In this document: one piece after another, positions 21,330-31,778 of the stretch
How the letters are laid out: each line of letters starts with the position of its first letter
How positions within the stretch are numbered: position 1 is the stretch's first letter
Source: Tabrizicola piscis
Lineage (GTDB): Bacteria > Pseudomonadota > Alphaproteobacteria > Rhodobacterales > Rhodobacteraceae
Direction: 5' to 3'
Assembly (NCBI RefSeq): GCF_003940805.1
Contig: NZ_CP034328.1
Span: 1,780,001-1,844,000, forward strand
DNA: 64,000 nucleotides
Notes under the pieces: generated by a model
Database searches by the model: none
Told to the model about the DNA's origin: nothing
The model's input: the letters and a program-made list of their open reading frames with translations, nothing else
Position numbers and translations under genes: made by a program

Positions 21330-23273
21330 TTACAGCGCGCCCTTGGCTTTCAGCGCGTCAGCCTTTTCGGCGTTGTACCACCAGATCGACAGCTCGCCCA
21401 GAGCGTAGGGAGGCAAAGTCTCGGGGCGTTCGTACATGTTGTAGTAGGCGACCCAGTAATCCCGCTTGAAATACCGCGGCACGATGATGAACTGCGACCG
21501 CAGCACCCGGTCCAGCGCCTTGATGACCGTCGTCAGCTCTTCCTTGCTGGCAGCCGCCTCAACCATGTCCAAAAGCCGGTCGACCGCCGGATCGGCATAG
21601 CCCATGCGGTTGCGGCTGGAGTTGTCTTTGGCAACGCTTGCCCAGGCCTGCTTCAGCACGCCGCCGGGCTCTGGCCCGCCATTGATGACCGTGGTCGGCA
21701 GGGCGTCAAAGTCAAAGTTGGGGGGGCTGGCGCGTTGCTGCAGCTGCGGGTCGTCGATGATGTCAAAGCTGGCCTCCACGCCCAAGGCGCGCAGGTTTTG
21801 GACATAGGCGCTCATCACTGGCAAAAGGTCGGTGCGGGCATGGACCATCGCCATCCGCAACGGCTCACCCGCAGCGTTGCGGCGGATGCCGTCATCGCCG
21901 ACCGTCCAGCCCGCCTCATCCAGAAGGGCGGAGGCGCGGCGCAGGTTCCGCCGGTCCAGCGCGGTGTCCTCGGACGACGTCGCGGCCATCACCGCCTCAT
22001 CGGTCAGGATGCTGGCGGGCAAAAGCCCCTCATCCACCATGGGCTGGAGCAGCGCCGCTTCTTCGGGTGTGGGCAGACCGGTTGCCGCAAGATCCGAGTT
22101 TTCCCAGATCGAATTGATCCGCGCGAACAGGCCATAGAACAGCGACTTGTTCGACCATTCAAAGTTGAACATCAGCGCCAACGCTTCCCGCACCTTGGGG
22201 TCCTGGAACTGCGCGCGCCGCAGGTTGAAGATGATCGACTGCCCCCCTGCGATGTTGCCGGACGGGATGACTTCGGTCTTCACATCGCCGGCAGTAACGG
22301 CGGGAAACTGATAATCCAGCGCCCAACGCTTCGGCTCGCTCTCGTTGCGGAAGGTGTAGACGCCCGCCTTGAACCCCTCCAGCGCGGCGTTGTCGTCGCC
22401 GAAGTATTCAATCCGGATGCGATCAAAGTTGTTCTGGCCCACGTTCAGCGGGTGCTTTTCGCCCCAGTAATCCATGTCGCGCGCATAAATCACCTGCTGG
22501 CCCGGCTTGAAGCTTTCCAGAACGTATGGCCCGGTGCCAAGGAACGGCTCCAGACTGGATTTCTCCAGATCGCGGTTGTTTTCCTCGTAGTGCTTTTTCG
22601 AAAAGATCGTCGTGCCACCCGCCTGAGCGGGCATGTCGCGGAACGGAGTACCGGGCGTGAAGGTGAACTTGATGCGGTAGGGATCCAGAATCTCGACCGA
22701 CTCGAACTTGCCGCCCGCCACCGTCCGGTACTCGGGAATGCCCTTTTCCAGAAACAGGTTGTGGCTGAACAGCACATCTTCCGCCGTGAAGGGTGTGCCG
22801 TCCGAGAAGGTCACATCCTTGCGCAGGTTGAAGATCACCCAGGACCGGTCCTCGGGGTATTCCATCGTCTCGCACAGCAGGCAGTAGGCCGCGCTTACAT
22901 CATCCAGCGTGCCCGACAGGATGGATTCGTAGAAGATCGACGACAGCGCCGCCGCATTGCCCGCGATGGCATAGGGGTTGAACGAATCAAAGCTGCCGGG
23001 GGCCCACTGGCTGATCTCGCCGCCCTTGGGGGCGGTCGGGTTCACGTAGGCCAGATGCGGAAAGTCTGCGGGCAGCGCAAGGTCGCCAAAGGTGGAAATC
23101 CCGTGCGACACGATCACGTTTTCCCCGGTCTCCGTCTGCGCCCGCGCCGACAGGGTCTGCGCCGCCAGCGCCAGGATCAGCGTTCCGGTCGCCAGCCACG
23201 GGCGCATGCCCGACTGCGCCCGCGCATCCACCCTTGCACCCGCCCGCTGTCCTGCCCGCCGTCCTGCCTGCAT
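21330..23273 (-). CDS. yejA: Extracellular peptide-binding protein YejA
   Basis: A 647-residue periplasmic solute-binding protein of family 5 feeding the YejBEF permease. The ATG at 23273 is preceded by a strong AGGAGGT site 8 bases upstream, which decides the start. The resulting signal sequence has an unusually long basic n-region (about 22 residues) before [20 protein letters not shown]; an internal ATG at 23207 would give a more conventional signal peptide. Family marks include [25 protein letters not shown] and FNPYAIAGN. It is first in the yejABEF operon. Confidence 0.93.
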   Translation of the reverse strand: MQAGRRAGQRAGARVDARAQSGMRPWLATGTLILALAAQTLSARAQTETGENVIVSHGISTFGDLALPADFPHLAYVNPTAPKGGEISQWAPGSFDSFNPYAIAGNAAALSSIFYESILSGTLDDVSAAYCLLCETMEYPEDRSWVIFNLRKDVTFSDGTPFTAEDVLFSHNLFLEKGIPEYRTVAGGKFESVEILDPYRIKFTFTPGTPFRDMPAQAGGTTIFSKKHYEENNRDLEKSSLEPFLGTGPYVLESFKPGQQVIYARDMDYWGEKHPLNVGQNNFDRIRIEYFGDDNAALEGFKAGVYTFRNESEPKRWALDYQFPAVTAGDVKTEVIPSGNIAGGQSIIFNLRRAQFQDPKVREALALMFNFEWSNKSLFYGLFARINSIWENSDLAATGLPTPEEAALLQPMVDEGLLPASILTDEAVMAATSSEDTALDRRNLRRASALLDEAGWTVGDDGIRRNAAGEPLRMAMVHARTDLLPVMSAYVQNLRALGVEASFDIIDDPQLQQRASPPNFDFDALPTTVINGGPEPGGVLKQAWASVAKDNSSRNRMGYADPAVDRLLDMVEAAASKEELTTVIKALDRVLRSQFIIVPRYFKRDYWVAYYNMYERPETLPPYALGELSIWWYNAEKADALKAKGAL

Positions 23274-23450
23274 CAGATGACCTCCTGCATTGCGGCCATC
23301 GAAGGCCGCCAACCCACTCCATTCATTTATGCTAAATCTCGCTTTGTCGAGGCAACAAAGTTGCGACTGCCTGACGCTTTTGTGTGATTGCACCGCAAAT
23401 GACAAAGCCGCCCGAAAGGGCGGCTTTGCTGGGCAATCCTGCGACAGGGT

Positions 23451-23975
23451 TCAGGGAACGCTGGCCAGATAGGCCACCAGATTCGCCCGGTCCTCAGGCT
23501 TTGGCAGACCGGCAAATGCCATCTTGGTGCCCGGCGCATAGCCTTTGGGGTTCTCGATGAAGCTTGCAATGTTTTCCGGCGTCCAGGTGTCTCCGGCCAT
23601 GCCGGTCAGCGCCTCGGAATAGGCGAAGCCCGCGACGGACGCCTTGGCCCGGTCCACGACGCCGTTCAGATGCGGGCCGACACCGTCGGTCCCGTCCAGC
23701 TTGTGACAAGCGCTGCACTTGCGGAACTGCGTCTCACCTGCGCTTGCATCGGCCGAAGCCAGCAGCGTGGCAAAATCGACGGCAGGCTCATCGGTCGCGG
23801 CCGGGGCTTCTTCTGCGCCGGTGTCGATGGAATAGGCTTGCGCGACTTCCTCGCCATGACCATCGCCATGGCCGACCGAGTAAAGCGACGTGCTCGCCCA
23901 GCTCGCCAGCAGAAACACCAGTAGCGAGCCGCAAACTGCGCCCACTGCCTTGGTCAGCGTCATCGTGTCGAACAT
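23451..23975 (-). CDS. Membrane-anchored c-type cytochrome (cytochrome cy/c552 type)
   Basis: A 174-residue cytochrome c held by an uncleaved N-terminal helix (about residues 9-30), followed by a short acidic/alanine-rich linker and a class I haem domain. The haem motif CSACH is at 87-91 and the axial methionine lies in PGTKMAFAG near residue 152. This architecture matches cytochrome cy (cycY/cycM), which shuttles electrons from the bc1 complex to the cbb3 or aa3 oxidase or to the photosynthetic reaction centre. The linker is short, as in the R. sphaeroides rather than the R. capsulatus form. It diverges from pheA. Confidence 0.92.
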   Translation of the reverse strand: MFDTMTLTKAVGAVCGSLLVFLLASWASTSLYSVGHGDGHGEEVAQAYSIDTGAEEAPAATDEPAVDFATLLASADASAGETQFRKCSACHKLDGTDGVGPHLNGVVDRAKASVAGFAYSEALTGMAGDTWTPENIASFIENPKGYAPGTKMAFAGLPKPEDRANLVAYLASVP

Positions 23976-24097
23976 GGTGCACCTATCCCAGCGTCTGGTT
24001 CCGCGGCGTGTGTATCCGCTTCCCCCATGGGGTTTCAAGGTGTAGACGCGCGACCAAACGCCCCTTCTTGCGGGTTTTCGGGACAGAGAGGCCAGAA

Positions 24098-24943
24098 ATG
24101 ACCGGACGCATCGCTTTTCAGGGGGAACTTGGTGCCTATTCGCATCAGGCCTGCCAGCAATCGCGCCCGGAGATGGAGGCTGTTCCCTCGACCACATTCG
24201 AGGATGTGGTCGACAAGGTCGCCCGGGGCGAGGTTGATCTGGGCATGCTGGCCGTGGAAAATTCCACCTACGGTCGGGTGGCCGACGTCCATTCCCTGTT
24301 GCCGAAATCCGGCCTGCACATTGTGGATGAGGCCTTCGTGCGCGTCCATGTCAACCTGCTGGGCGTCCCCGGTGCCCTGCTGGTCGACGTGACCGAGGCG
24401 CATGGCCATGTGGTCATCCTGCCGCAATGCGCGGGCTTCCTGAAAGCCCATGGCATCAAGGGCAAGGTCAGCTCGGACAATGCCCGCGCCGCGCGCGAAG
24501 TGGCCGAAGCTGGCGACAAGACCAAGGCGGCCCTTGCCAGCGAACTGGCCGCCTCGATCTACGGCCTTGATGTGCTGGCCCGGCATATCGAAGATCAGGC
24601 CAACAACACCACACGCTTTCTGGTGATGTCACGCACCCCCGACCACAGCCGCCGTGGCGCGGGCAAGATGATCACCACCTTCACCTTCCGCGTCCGCAAC
24701 ATCCCGGCGGCGCTTTACAAGGCGATGGGCGGCTTTGCGACCAACAGCGTTAACATGACCAAGCTGGAAAGCTACATGGTCGGCGGGTCTTTCACCGCAA
24801 CCGAATTCTATGCGGATATCGAAGGCCACCCGGAGGATCCGAACGTGGCCCTCGCGCTGGAAGAGTTGCGCTATTTCACGTCCGAGGTGCGCATCCTTGG
24901 CGTCTACCCCGCAGACCGCGAACGGGGCAGCCAACCAGACTGA
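24098..24943 (+). CDS. pheA: Prephenate dehydratase
   Basis: A 281-residue cytosolic enzyme converting prephenate to phenylpyruvate in phenylalanine synthesis. The N-terminal catalytic part has [16 protein letters not shown], then the [15 protein letters not shown] active-site region near residue 55, and NNTTRFLVM, whose Thr-Arg-Phe is the catalytic signature. A C-terminal ACT domain for Phe feedback follows, with [20 protein letters not shown] containing the ESRP-equivalent loop. The start follows GAGAGG; a longer in-frame extension upstream is antisense to the cytochrome gene. No chorismate mutase domain is present, so this is the monofunctional form. Confidence 0.96.
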   Translation: MTGRIAFQGELGAYSHQACQQSRPEMEAVPSTTFEDVVDKVARGEVDLGMLAVENSTYGRVADVHSLLPKSGLHIVDEAFVRVHVNLLGVPGALLVDVTEAHGHVVILPQCAGFLKAHGIKGKVSSDNARAAREVAEAGDKTKAALASELAASIYGLDVLARHIEDQANNTTRFLVMSRTPDHSRRGAGKMITTFTFRVRNIPAALYKAMGGFATNSVNMTKLESYMVGGSFTATEFYADIEGHPEDPNVALALEELRYFTSEVRILGVYPADRERGSQPD

Positions 24944-24947
24944 CGCG

Positions 24948-25433
24948 TCAGACCTTGCCGTCCCGCCCGCGGCTGCGGTCGTGTTGGTCCTCGATCCGCG
25001 CGCCAAGCTGTTCCACCCGCTTTTCCAGCCGTGCCTGCACCTTGCCCTTGGCCAGTCGCAAGGTGTTCAGGAACAGCCGCGCCGCAAGGGTCTTGGGCCT
25101 CACCTCCAGCGCCAGACGCAGCCGCGTGCTGCGTGGCGACATCGGCAGCAGTTCCAGCACCGAACTGCCTTCGACCGCCTGCCCTTCGATCCCGAAGACC
25201 AGCCGCGCATCCGGTGTCAACGCGTCGATCCGCACCAGCAGTTTGCGAACCTTGCCCCGGAACGGCACCTTCAGCCGCCAGCCCGCACCCACGCCGGTCA
25301 GCGGCATGTCAGCCGGACGCTCGACCTCGGCACCGCGGCGGATCACCTCACGCTCCCAGGCGGCATGATCGATCAGGCTGGCATAGACAAAGCTGGCGGG
25401 CGCTTCGATGTCCGTCTTCGCCGTCAGTTTCAT
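24948..25433 (-). CDS. SRPBCC-family (START/polyketide cyclase-like) protein
   Basis: A 161-residue protein with the SRPBCC lipid/ligand-binding fold: it begins MKLTAKTDIEAPASFVYA, the standard first strand and helix, with an SRPBCC-like alternation to the end. The last 30 residues are charged (KVQARLEKRVEQLGARIEDQ) and may form a helix. Its stop lies 4 bases from the convergent pheA stop. The ligand is unknown. Confidence 0.85.
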   Translation of the reverse strand: MKLTAKTDIEAPASFVYASLIDHAAWEREVIRRGAEVERPADMPLTGVGAGWRLKVPFRGKVRKLLVRIDALTPDARLVFGIEGQAVEGSSVLELLPMSPRSTRLRLALEVRPKTLAARLFLNTLRLAKGKVQARLEKRVEQLGARIEDQHDRSRGRDGKV

Positions 25434-25483
25434 CGCAGCTCCGCAGGTGTAGGGGTGGGGTCCGATCTGGCGACAGGATCAGG

Positions 25484-26434
25484 TCAATCAAGCCGGTCAG
25501 CAAGCCAGTTGCGCAAGATGAAATGCGCAATCGCGCCGTTTCGGGCGGGTTTGATCTCGGGGTGCCGCCCCGCAAAGGCTGAAACCAGCTCTTCCCGGGT
25601 AACCCAGCGCGCCGCCTCGATCTCCTCCGGGTCGATCGTGATGGCGTCGCCCAGCGCTTCGGCCCGCGCGCCGATCATCAAGGACGCGGGGAACGGCCAA
25701 GGCTGGCTGGCCAGATAGCCGACCGGGCCGCACCGCACGCCGGTTTCCTCAAACACCTCCCGGCGGACGGCGGCTTCCATCGTCTCGCCCGGTTCCACGA
25801 ACCCCGCCAGCAGCGAATACATCCCCTCGGGCCAGCCCGGACTGCGGCCCAGCAGCACCGAATTGCCATGCGTCACCAGCATGATCACCACCGGGTCCGT
25901 GCGCGGGAAATGCTGCGCCCCGCAGGCGCCGCACCCCCGCTGCCAGCCGCCCTGCGCCATCTCGGACGCGGCCCCGCAGGCTGCGCAGAACCCGTGGCTC
26001 CGGTGCCATTGCAGCAGCGCCTTGCCCGTCGCCACCAGTTCCGCCTCACGCGGAGACAGCTGCGTCATCACCCCCCGCAGTTCGACGAACCCCTGCTCAT
26101 CCCCCAGCGCCGGGTGCTGCTGCACCGACGGGTCGAAGAACCCCGCCTCCACCGCCTCGGCCCCCGCTTCCGGCGACCAGGCCGAGATGTCGGCGGCAAA
26201 GCGCGGCCCCGCGTCGTCCAGCCCCAGAAACACCGGCGGCCCGCCGGAGGCCAGCACCGGATGCCCCGCCGGCAGCCAGCCCAGCCGGTCCCCCGCCACC
26301 AAGGGCTTGCCCCGCCAGATCGGCAGCACCAGCCCCCGCTCCAGCGCCTGAGCCAGGGCGTCAGGGTCCTTGCGCAGCCCCGCCGCCCGGTCCAGCCCCG
26401 ATCCGCCGAAAGTCACCGTCTCAGCCAGCCGCAT
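25484..26434 (-). CDS. nudC: NAD(+)/NADH pyrophosphatase NudC (Nudix hydrolase)
   Basis: A 316-residue enzyme splitting NAD(H) to NMN(H) and AMP; NudC also removes NAD caps from RNA. It carries an N-terminal NudC-like domain, a zinc ribbon (FCAACGAAS then GCGACGAQHFPR) and a complete Nudix box GFVEPGETMEAAVRREVFEETGV starting near residue 205; SQPWPFP..LM is the SQPWPFPxS NADH specificity motif. I chose the ATG giving MRLAETVTF; the longer frame adds 35 residues with no family match. It is followed 50 bp downstream by the SRPBCC gene. Confidence 0.95.
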   Translation of the reverse strand: MRLAETVTFGGSGLDRAAGLRKDPDALAQALERGLVLPIWRGKPLVAGDRLGWLPAGHPVLASGGPPVFLGLDDAGPRFAADISAWSPEAGAEAVEAGFFDPSVQQHPALGDEQGFVELRGVMTQLSPREAELVATGKALLQWHRSHGFCAACGAASEMAQGGWQRGCGACGAQHFPRTDPVVIMLVTHGNSVLLGRSPGWPEGMYSLLAGFVEPGETMEAAVRREVFEETGVRCGPVGYLASQPWPFPASLMIGARAEALGDAITIDPEEIEAARWVTREELVSAFAGRHPEIKPARNGAIAHFILRNWLADRLD

Positions 26435-26766
26435 CGGCCATTCCCCCCACCGCATCCAGACGGCCCGAAATGCCAGTTCAGCCCGGAAAACGCCAGCCCG
26501 TCCCCGCTGCCCTGGCCCCCGACCGTGCCCAGACTTCATCGCCGACGGACTGGCAACAATAGCGCCAAAAACCCGCCATTGATGGCAAAAATCCGTTTCA
26601 AATCAACCTTTGCACGCGACCGTACAGTTTTCCTTTAACTTCACCACAACTATTGCGGTACGAATTCGTCAGGTGAGTGTTTGCAATATCAGTCGCACGT
26701 TTCGACGCCCCTGACCGCAGGTTGTCAAAACCGTCGGCTTCGCTTGCAGGAAGGCAAAGAAGAAAC

Positions 26767-28722
26767 GTGCGTGTAAAGAGTGTTGCCGACCCCGGGTCAT
26801 TCTTGCCCGAAACCCTGTCGTTCGATCCGGACACCCTCTCTGGCAAGCCCGCCCCCGCCCCGCAGATTGCGCTGCGGTTGATTGCGACAAGCGACCTGCA
26901 CGCCTGCATCCTGCCCTATGACTATTGCACCAACCGCCCCGTTGCCGGGCGCAGCCTGTCCGACATCTCGCGCCAGATCGCCATTGCCCGGGCCGAGATG
27001 CCGAACAGCCTGCTGTTCGACAACGGTGATTTCCTGCAAGGCAATCCGCTGGCTGACTATGTCGCCGCCGCCAACCGCCGCCGCCGGGCGCATCCGGTCA
27101 TCACCGCGTTCAACCTGCTTGGCTATGACGCGGTGACGCTGGGCAATCATGAATTCAACTACGGCCTCAGCTTCCTTCAGCGCACGCTTGCCGATGCCCG
27201 CTTCCCGGTCGTGTCAGCCAACATCGCCACCAAACTTGGCAAAAGCCCCTCGCGCGACCAGACCTTTGTGCCCCCTTTCGCCATCCTCAAGCGCAGCGTC
27301 AGCGACCACGACGGCAAGCGTCACAAGCTGCGCATCGGCGTCATCGGTTTCGCCCCGCCGCAGATCGAGGTTTGGGACCGCGACCACCTTGAAGGCAAGA
27401 TCCACATGCGCGACATCATCGCCTCGGCCCGGGCCTGGCTGCCCCGGCTGCGGGCACGCGGCGCCGATGTGATCGTGGTCCTCGCCCATTCCGGGATCGG
27501 CCCGCTTGACCCCGAAGACGGGATGGAAAACGCCGCCACCGCCCTTGCCGCCCTGCCCGAGGTGGACGCCGTCATTGCAGGCCATTGCCATCTTGCCTTC
27601 CCCGGCCCGGCCATTCAGGTGCGGGCGGGGGTTGACCCGGTTCGCGGGTTGCTGGCGGGCAAGCCCGCCGTCATGCCCGGCCATTCCGGCAGCCATGTCG
27701 GGGTCATCGACCTGCACCTGACCCGCGCCACAAAGGGTAGTCGCCGGTGGCTTGTCACCGCTGGCGAGGCGCGGCTTGGCCTGCGCGCCACTTCCGTGGC
27801 ACTTGCCGCGCCGCCCACAGTGCCGCCCCTGCGTCAGGCCATCGCCCAGGACCACCGTGCCGCGCTGGCATGGTCGCGCAGGATCGTCGGGCAAGGCCGT
27901 GTCGGCCTTGCCACGCATTTCGCCACCACTGCGCCGAACGCTGCCATGGATCTGATCGCCGCAGCCAAGGCGGATTATGCGCGCGCAGCCCTTGCCGGTA
28001 CCCGTTGGGCTGACCTGCCGCTGCTGGCGGCGGCGGCACCCTTTCGGGCCGGCGGGCGCGGGGGGGCTGGGAACTTTACCGACATTCCGGCCGGGCCGAT
28101 CCGGATGCGCAACCTGTCAGACCTGTACATCTTCCCCAACACATTGGTCACGCTGGCCCTGACCGGGGCCGATCTTGCCATCTGGCTGGAACACTCTGCC
28201 GCGCTGTTCCGCCAGATCCTGCCCGGTGAAACCGACGCTGCGCTGCACGATGTCGCCGTGCCCTCCTTCACCTTCGACGTCATTCCCGGGCTGTCCTATG
28301 CCATCGACCTCAGCCAACCGCCCCGGTTTGATCCCGAAGGCCGGCTGATCAATCCTCAGGCCAACCGGATCGTCGGCCTCAGCCTTGGCGGGCGGCAGAT
28401 TGATCCAAAGGAACGCCTGCTGCTGGTTACCAACAACCACCGCGCCAGCCGGGCCGCCACCGCCCCGGTCGAACACAGGCCCGAAGTGGTGCTTGCCGAT
28501 GGCGCCCGCAGCCAGACGGTGCTGGCCAACTATATCCGGCGTCAGGGCGTGGTCGGTGCCCCGCCTTCGCCCAACTGGCATTTCCTGCCGATGCCTGGCA
28601 CCACGGTGCGCATCGCCACCGGCATCGGGGCCGAGGCGCATCTGTCCGACATCGCCGCCTTGCGCCCGGAACCGATCAGCCGCGATGCCGAAGGCTTCCT
28701 GCACTACCGCCTGCACCTTTGA
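26767..28722 (+). CDS. cpdB: 2',3'-cyclic-nucleotide 2'-phosphodiesterase / 3'-nucleotidase-like protein
   Basis: A metallophosphoesterase plus 5'-nucleotidase C-terminal domain protein of about 651 residues. The metal motifs are in order: TSDLHACILPYDY, FDNGDFLQGNPLADY, TLGNHEFNYG, LAHSGIG and IAGHCHLAF; the C-terminal domain has a substrate loop near LRNLSDLYIFPNTL and TNNHRASR. No signal peptide is visible, unlike periplasmic CpdB of E. coli (647 residues), so it may be cytosolic or mis-started. The start is uncertain: I use a GTG at 26767 after GAAGAA; another GTG at 26677 adds 30 unlike residues. Confidence 0.85.
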   Translation: MRVKSVADPGSFLPETLSFDPDTLSGKPAPAPQIALRLIATSDLHACILPYDYCTNRPVAGRSLSDISRQIAIARAEMPNSLLFDNGDFLQGNPLADYVAAANRRRRAHPVITAFNLLGYDAVTLGNHEFNYGLSFLQRTLADARFPVVSANIATKLGKSPSRDQTFVPPFAILKRSVSDHDGKRHKLRIGVIGFAPPQIEVWDRDHLEGKIHMRDIIASARAWLPRLRARGADVIVVLAHSGIGPLDPEDGMENAATALAALPEVDAVIAGHCHLAFPGPAIQVRAGVDPVRGLLAGKPAVMPGHSGSHVGVIDLHLTRATKGSRRWLVTAGEARLGLRATSVALAAPPTVPPLRQAIAQDHRAALAWSRRIVGQGRVGLATHFATTAPNAAMDLIAAAKADYARAALAGTRWADLPLLAAAAPFRAGGRGGAGNFTDIPAGPIRMRNLSDLYIFPNTLVTLALTGADLAIWLEHSAALFRQILPGETDAALHDVAVPSFTFDVIPGLSYAIDLSQPPRFDPEGRLINPQANRIVGLSLGGRQIDPKERLLLVTNNHRASRAATAPVEHRPEVVLADGARSQTVLANYIRRQGVVGAPPSPNWHFLPMPGTTVRIATGIGAEAHLSDIAALRPEPISRDAEGFLHYRLHL

Positions 28723-28756
28723 TCGGCTATAGCCCGCCCATCAGGTGGAGACCGGG

Positions 28757-29383
28757 ATGTACGACGCGCTGCTCTTTGATCTTGACGGAACGCTGATCGA
28801 CACGGAAAGCATTGCCCTCGCCACTGGCATGGCCGCCTTTGCCGCGCATGGCCACGACGTTGATGTATCCTTCATGCACGCGCTTGTCGGCAAGGATGAA
28901 CCAAGCGCTGGCCGCCTGATCCGGGCGACCCTGCCGCATGTCGACCTTGACGCCGTGAACCTGCACTGGCGCACGGCCTTTTCCGCCGGGGTCGAAAGCG
29001 GCCTTGCGCTCAAGCCCGGGGTGACCCAGCTTTTGGCCGCTGTCCGCCAACCGCTGGCCATCGTCACCTCGACCGGGCGCACCGGAGCGCATCGCAAGCT
29101 GGCCATCGCAGGCATTGCCGATGCTTTCACCCATGTCGTGACTTTGGATGACGTGACGGCTCCAAAGCCTGCGCCGGACCCCTATCTGCTGGCAGCGTCG
29201 ATGTTTGGCGTCGACCCCGCGCGCTGTCTGGTCTTTGAAGACAGTGAAACCGGGGCCGAAGCGGCACACCGCGCCGGATGCACGGTCGTGCAGGTCCCCG
29301 ACGTGGTCCCAAGCCAGGGCCGCTGGGCCCATCACCTCGCGCCAGACCTGCTGACCGGGGCACGGATGGCCGGGGTCATCTGA
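28757..29383 (+). CDS. HAD-superfamily phosphatase (phosphoglycolate phosphatase-like)
   Basis: A 208-residue HAD hydrolase with a C1-type cap. Motif I is LLFDLDGTLIDTES (residues 4-17), motif II VTSTGR, and motifs III/IV are KPAPDPYLLAA and LVFEDSETGAEAA. The ATG is preceded by GGTGGAG 7 bases upstream; a GTG 12 bases earlier would overlap that ribosome site. The beta-phosphoglucomutase/phosphoglycolate phosphatase branch fits, but the substrate is unknown. It follows the nucleotidase by 34 bp on the same strand. Confidence 0.9.
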   Translation: MYDALLFDLDGTLIDTESIALATGMAAFAAHGHDVDVSFMHALVGKDEPSAGRLIRATLPHVDLDAVNLHWRTAFSAGVESGLALKPGVTQLLAAVRQPLAIVTSTGRTGAHRKLAIAGIADAFTHVVTLDDVTAPKPAPDPYLLAASMFGVDPARCLVFEDSETGAEAAHRAGCTVVQVPDVVPSQGRWAHHLAPDLLTGARMAGVI

Positions 29384-29458
29384 CCGCTTGCAGGGGCAGA
29401 TTTCCTAACAATGTGTGAATGCGTTGGTCCAAGCCATTGATTTCGCTTTGGTCGGGAA

Positions 29459-29477
29459 GTGTCCCCGCCCGGGACAC
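29459..29477. terminator. GTGTCCC/GGGACAC stem-loop after the M24 peptidase gene
   Basis: A hairpin with 7-bp arms around a 5-base loop, 5 bases beyond the end of the peptidase gene. It is the same element as at 13923-13939, one loop base different and inverted. A terminator is inferred. Confidence 0.55.
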
Positions 29478-29482
29478 CCCCT

Positions 29483-30849
29483 TCAGCACACCACCACCTG
29501 CGCCGGGTCCAGCAGGAACGGCGCGACGATGCCGCAGGTATCGGCCAGCGGCAGCAGGCTGTCCGGGACCTCCATCCCGATGACGTCCCGCATGAACCGC
29601 CCCCGCGCCTCGCAGCGGCGGGCGACGTTCGGAAACTCGGCCGCCAGCGCCGCCCGCAAGGTCGCGTCGACGATCACATAGCCGTCCTCCATCCGGGTGG
29701 ACCCATAGACCGGGTGCCCCGGGATCACGTCCATCTGCATCGCCATCCCGCTGGCCAGCGCGTCGGTCGACCCCTCACGGATGGGGGAGGAAACCCACTC
29801 ATCCAGCCCGATCAGATGCCCCGGGTTCAGCGTGACCCCGAACACCTCGGCCGGCAGCGCCGCCATCATGTGCCGCCAGACATACCCGCCGGACACCCCC
29901 GGCCGCATCATCGAACACCACTCAGACATCGCGGTCACATAGGGTTCGACGAAGACCTCGACATAGTCACGCGCCGCCAGAGGCAAATCCTCCGCCGACC
30001 GCCCCAGCCACCCGGCCCGGCAGATGTTCGCGCCCCAGTGGCAGATGTTGAACGCGACCGGCTGGCCCAGCGTCAGGTGCCGCCCAGAAGGCCCGCAAAG
30101 CCCCGGCGCATCGCCCATCGCAAAGGTCGGGTGGCAGCCAAGCGGCAGCCCGCCAACCCGGGCAAGTTCGTAGGCCTGAAAATCCGTCATCCCCTCGCGC
30201 AGGGAAAACACCATCCGCTTCAGGGCCGCCGCAGCCATGTGGTTGGCAAACTCCAGCCGGGCAATGTCCGCCGGGGTGACGCGGGACCGCAAGCCGTGGG
30301 CGGGGTGCATCATCAGGTCGGTCGCGTTCTCGACCCGCGCCGCCAGCTTGCGCAGGGGGTCAGCAAGGAACACCGGGATGTCCAGCGCTGTGGCCGGATC
30401 GTCCACCTCATCAGCCCCGAACCACTTCCAGCCGATCGTCCCGACCCTGTCATCCAGCGCCAGCATGTCGGCCAGCCATTCCACCAGCCGCCGCCCCCAC
30501 GCGGCTGGCTTGGCAGCGACAGGCTGGAGCAATGCCCGACCCGCACGACCCCCGCCTGCACCAGCGGCGAGATGGCGGTGTAGGCCAGACATTCATTCCC
30601 AGCCAGCAGCAGCGCGTCGCCGGGGGTCACAACCAGAACCGCCTCTTCAAAGCGGGGGTCAAACCCGGTGAGCCACTGCAGGTTCGCGGCATGCTCACGG
30701 TCGCCATAGACCACGATCACGTCATACCCCTGCGCCGCAGCCGAAGCGCGCAGGGCGCGCAGGCGGCCTTCACATTCTGGCAAGGACAGCGGCGGCGGCA
30801 AGTCGGGTGAGCCGTTGTCAGGCCAGTCGATCCGGATGAGTCGCGTCAT
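29483..30849 (-). pseudogene. M24-family aminopeptidase/creatinase-like gene, split by a frameshift
   Basis: The first 105 or so codons from the ATG at 30849 (MTRLIRIDWPDNG) encode an N-terminal creatinase-type domain (VIVVYGDREHAANLQWLTGFD). The frame fails within a run of five C on the plus strand (30494-30498). The remaining protein continues in another frame as RRLVEWLADMLALDD, then DVEVF/HLIGLDEW-like M24 regions with TFAMGD, NICHWGANI, LNPGHLIGLDEW and MQMDVIPG. One extra G in that tract restores a reading of PRGGRRLVEW and a normal protein of about 455 residues. This looks more like a homopolymer sequencing error than decay. Confidence 0.8.
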
Positions 30850-30873
30850 GGCGTTCCCCCTTGCAGGGCAAGC

Positions 30874-31731
30874 CTAATCCACGAGCGCTGGCCAGACCAC
30901 GGCATTTCGCGCGTGAAACGGGCCCATATGGCCGATCCGGTCGAGATTGAACGCTTCCGGCCGCAGGACAAGCTGCCGTTTGGTGGCCTGCGGGTAAAGC
31001 CCCATCACGCGCCAGACAGCCGAGGGGGGAACCATCGGGTCATCCGCGATGGCGACCACCCGCATCTCGGCCGTCACCAGCGCCGGGTCCGGCATCGGCA
31101 AGCGGCGGCCGATGTCTGACAGATGCAGCCCCGGCGACAGGCACCAGCGGCGCCAGTCCTGGTAAACGCCCAAGGGCAGGTCGGCGCCAAGTCCGACCCG
31201 CGCGCCCGGCAAATAGCCCAGAGCCGGGCTGATCCATGGCAGCGGACCATGCCAGAATGCCCGCGCCTTCATCCGGTAGCCGAAGGGGTGATCGCTGACA
31301 TGGGTCAGGCCCGACCCGACCGTCACCACCCGGTCGACGCCGACCATTGCCGGATGAAAACCCAACCAGACGCCGCCCATCGAATGCCCGATCACCCAGC
31401 GTGGCACGCCCGGGACCAAGCCGCCAAGGGCCGCCACCGCCGCCGCCTGATCGCGCAGGCCCCAGTCGATCATCGTGGCGCGCGACTGCCGCAGCGGTCC
31501 CGACGCCGAAGCGCCGAAATCGCGGTAGTCGTAGGTAAGGACGGCAAGGTCACGCTCTTCTGCCAGCCAGGCTGCGAAGGCGCGGTAAAAGCCGGCTGGC
31601 GCGCCAGCTGCCGGGTGCAGCACCACCGCCGCACGCACTTTTCCCCGGGGCAGCACCAGCCGCCCGGCAAGGGTTGCCCCTTGCGCTTGTAGCGCAACCT
31701 CACCCGCGCCGATCCGCTGCAGTGCCACCAT
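30874..31731 (-). CDS. Alpha/beta hydrolase
   Basis: A 285-residue cytosolic esterase-like protein with the nucleophile elbow GHSMGG (WVIGHSMGGVW near residue 113) and the oxyanion/strand segment VLHPAAGAPAGFY. The C-terminal catalytic His is probably in RIGHMGPFH. It diverges from a TetR regulator with two operator palindromes in the shared promoter, so it is probably the regulator's target. The substrate is unknown. Confidence 0.88.
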   Translation of the reverse strand: MVALQRIGAGEVALQAQGATLAGRLVLPRGKVRAAVVLHPAAGAPAGFYRAFAAWLAEERDLAVLTYDYRDFGASASGPLRQSRATMIDWGLRDQAAAVAALGGLVPGVPRWVIGHSMGGVWLGFHPAMVGVDRVVTVGSGLTHVSDHPFGYRMKARAFWHGPLPWISPALGYLPGARVGLGADLPLGVYQDWRRWCLSPGLHLSDIGRRLPMPDPALVTAEMRVVAIADDPMVPPSAVWRVMGLYPQATKRQLVLRPEAFNLDRIGHMGPFHARNAVVWPALVD

Positions 31732-31750
31732 CGCCGGGTCTCCCCTTCTC

Positions 31751-31766
31751 TAGACCGATTGGTCTA
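31751..31766. promoter_or_regulatory. TetR-type operator 1 (divergent promoter)
   Basis: TAGACCGATTGGTCTA is a 16-base inverted repeat (one imperfect central pair) 20 bases upstream of the hydrolase ATG. It matches the neighbouring palindrome at 31779 with arms TAGACC/GGTCTA. Confidence 0.8.
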
Positions 31767-31778
31767 ACATGCACGGAT

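Noticed and set aside
21324..23387. 687-codon plus-strand ORF opposite yejA
   Set aside because: Shadow of yejA in the complementary frame; no ribosome site or family similarity.
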